Source: DATJZH01 sp035499215 | GTDB lineage: Bacteria > Actinomycetota > Actinomycetes > Streptosporangiales > Streptosporangiaceae | Direction of reading: 5' to 3' | NCBI GenBank assembly: GCA_035499215.1 | Contig: DATJZH010000104.1 | Span: 1-6,088, forward strand | DNA length: 6,088 nt | Made by a program: the position numbers and the translations under genes | The notes under the pieces: model-generated | Seen by the model: only the letters and a program-made list of their open reading frames with translations | What the model was told of the DNA's origin: nothing | Databases searched by the model: none | In this document: positions 5,785-6,088 of the stretch, piece after piece | Position numbering within the stretch: position 1 is the stretch's first letter | Layout: each line of letters starts with the position of its first letter

Positions 5785-5838
5785 TCAGGCAGCGGGCGGT
5801 CGGCGTGCCGCGCGGCGCCGTCTGGCCTTCCTCATCAG

Positions 5839-5887
5839 CCACGCACCGCCGGCGTCGGTGCCCCGGCGCGACGCCGACGGTGCGTGG
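5839..5887. terminator. Bidirectional hairpin terminator between convergent genes
   Basis: Arms at 5839-5857 and 5869-5887 pair at 18 of 19 positions (a single C-A mismatch at 5849/5877) around an 11-base loop. It begins 54 bases after the glycosyltransferase stop and lies 18 bases from the aceA stop, so it can serve both converging transcripts. Neither strand has a T tract after the stem, as is common for actinobacterial terminators. Confidence 0.8.
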
Positions 5888-5905
5888 GGCCGATGCGTGG
5901 CGTCC

Positions 5906-6088
5906 TCAGTGCGCCGCCGCGAACTGCTCGCTCTCAGTCGAGCCAGTCAGCGCCGTCGTCGAGGCGTTCGGGGTGATCGCGGAGGTCACCATGTCGAAGT
6001 AACCGGTGCCGACCTCGCGCTGGTGCCGCGTTGCCGTGTAGCCGTCGGCCTCCGACGCGAATTCCGCGTCCTGCAGCCGGACGTAGGC
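5906..6088 (-). CDS. aceA: Isocitrate lyase, C-terminal end (start outside window)
   Basis: The last 60 codons and the stop are present; the gene continues past position 6088. Isocitrate lyase splits isocitrate into glyoxylate and succinate in the cytosol. It is the first step of the glyoxylate bypass, needed for growth on acetate or fatty acids. The visible peptide contains the conserved C-terminal run GYTATRHQREVGTGYFD (16-32 of the fragment), then STTALTGSTESEQF and a short AAAH end. This pattern is that of the short actinobacterial enzyme. The catalytic cysteine region lies outside the window, so activity cannot be judged. The gene converges on the glycosyltransferase and is separated from it by the hairpin at 5839-5887. 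No functional link to that gene is implied. Confidence 0.95.
   Translation of the reverse strand, partial: AYVRLQDAEFASEADGYTATRHQREVGTGYFDMVTSAITPNASTTALTGSTESEQFAAAH

Overview
This window is a very GC-rich piece of an actinobacterial chromosome, roughly 70% G+C by eye. The taxonomic call rests on SepH, a division protein confined to Actinobacteria, on an actinobacterial-type isocitrate lyase tail, and on GTG and TTG start codons. The genus cannot be named from this sequence. I see no transposase, integrase, CRISPR array, tRNA or rRNA. It reads as ordinary chromosome with two regulatory-looking intergenic regions.

Layout from left to right. (1) Positions 1-345, minus strand: the N-terminal part of a secreted lipoprotein of the PEBP (YbhB/YbcL, Raf-kinase-inhibitor-like) family, cut by the window edge. 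(2) Positions 346-780: no convincing gene, but three tandem copies of a ~42-bp repeat, each carrying an ACAG/CTGT dyad. (3) Positions 781-1797, minus strand: sepH, complete. (4) Positions 1798-2252: a 455-bp divergent intergenic region. It holds two consecutive hairpins in the sepH leader, a 23-bp dyad, and a tiny open frame resembling an isolated signal peptide. (5) Positions 2253-4700, plus strand: an 815-residue MMPL/RND membrane transporter, possibly translated from a leaderless mRNA. (6) Positions 4711-5784, plus strand: a family 2 glycosyltransferase starting 10 bases after the transporter stop, at a TTG without a clear Shine-Dalgarno sequence. (7) Positions 5839-5887: a strong 19-bp-arm hairpin between convergent genes. 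(8) Positions 5906-6088, minus strand: the C-terminal end of isocitrate lyase (aceA).

The clearest functional unit is the transporter-glycosyltransferase pair, very probably one transcript. The glycosyltransferase resembles the N-terminal half of the bifunctional glycosyltransferase/glycerophosphotransferases of actinobacterial wall-polymer synthesis, but it lacks the transferase half. A joint role in making and exporting a cell-surface glycolipid or glycopolymer is an inference from this arrangement, not something the sequence proves. sepH and aceA are housekeeping neighbours facing other ways. No obviously new multi-gene system is present. The most unusual sequence-level signals are the 42-bp dyad repeats and the structured sepH/transporter intergenic region.
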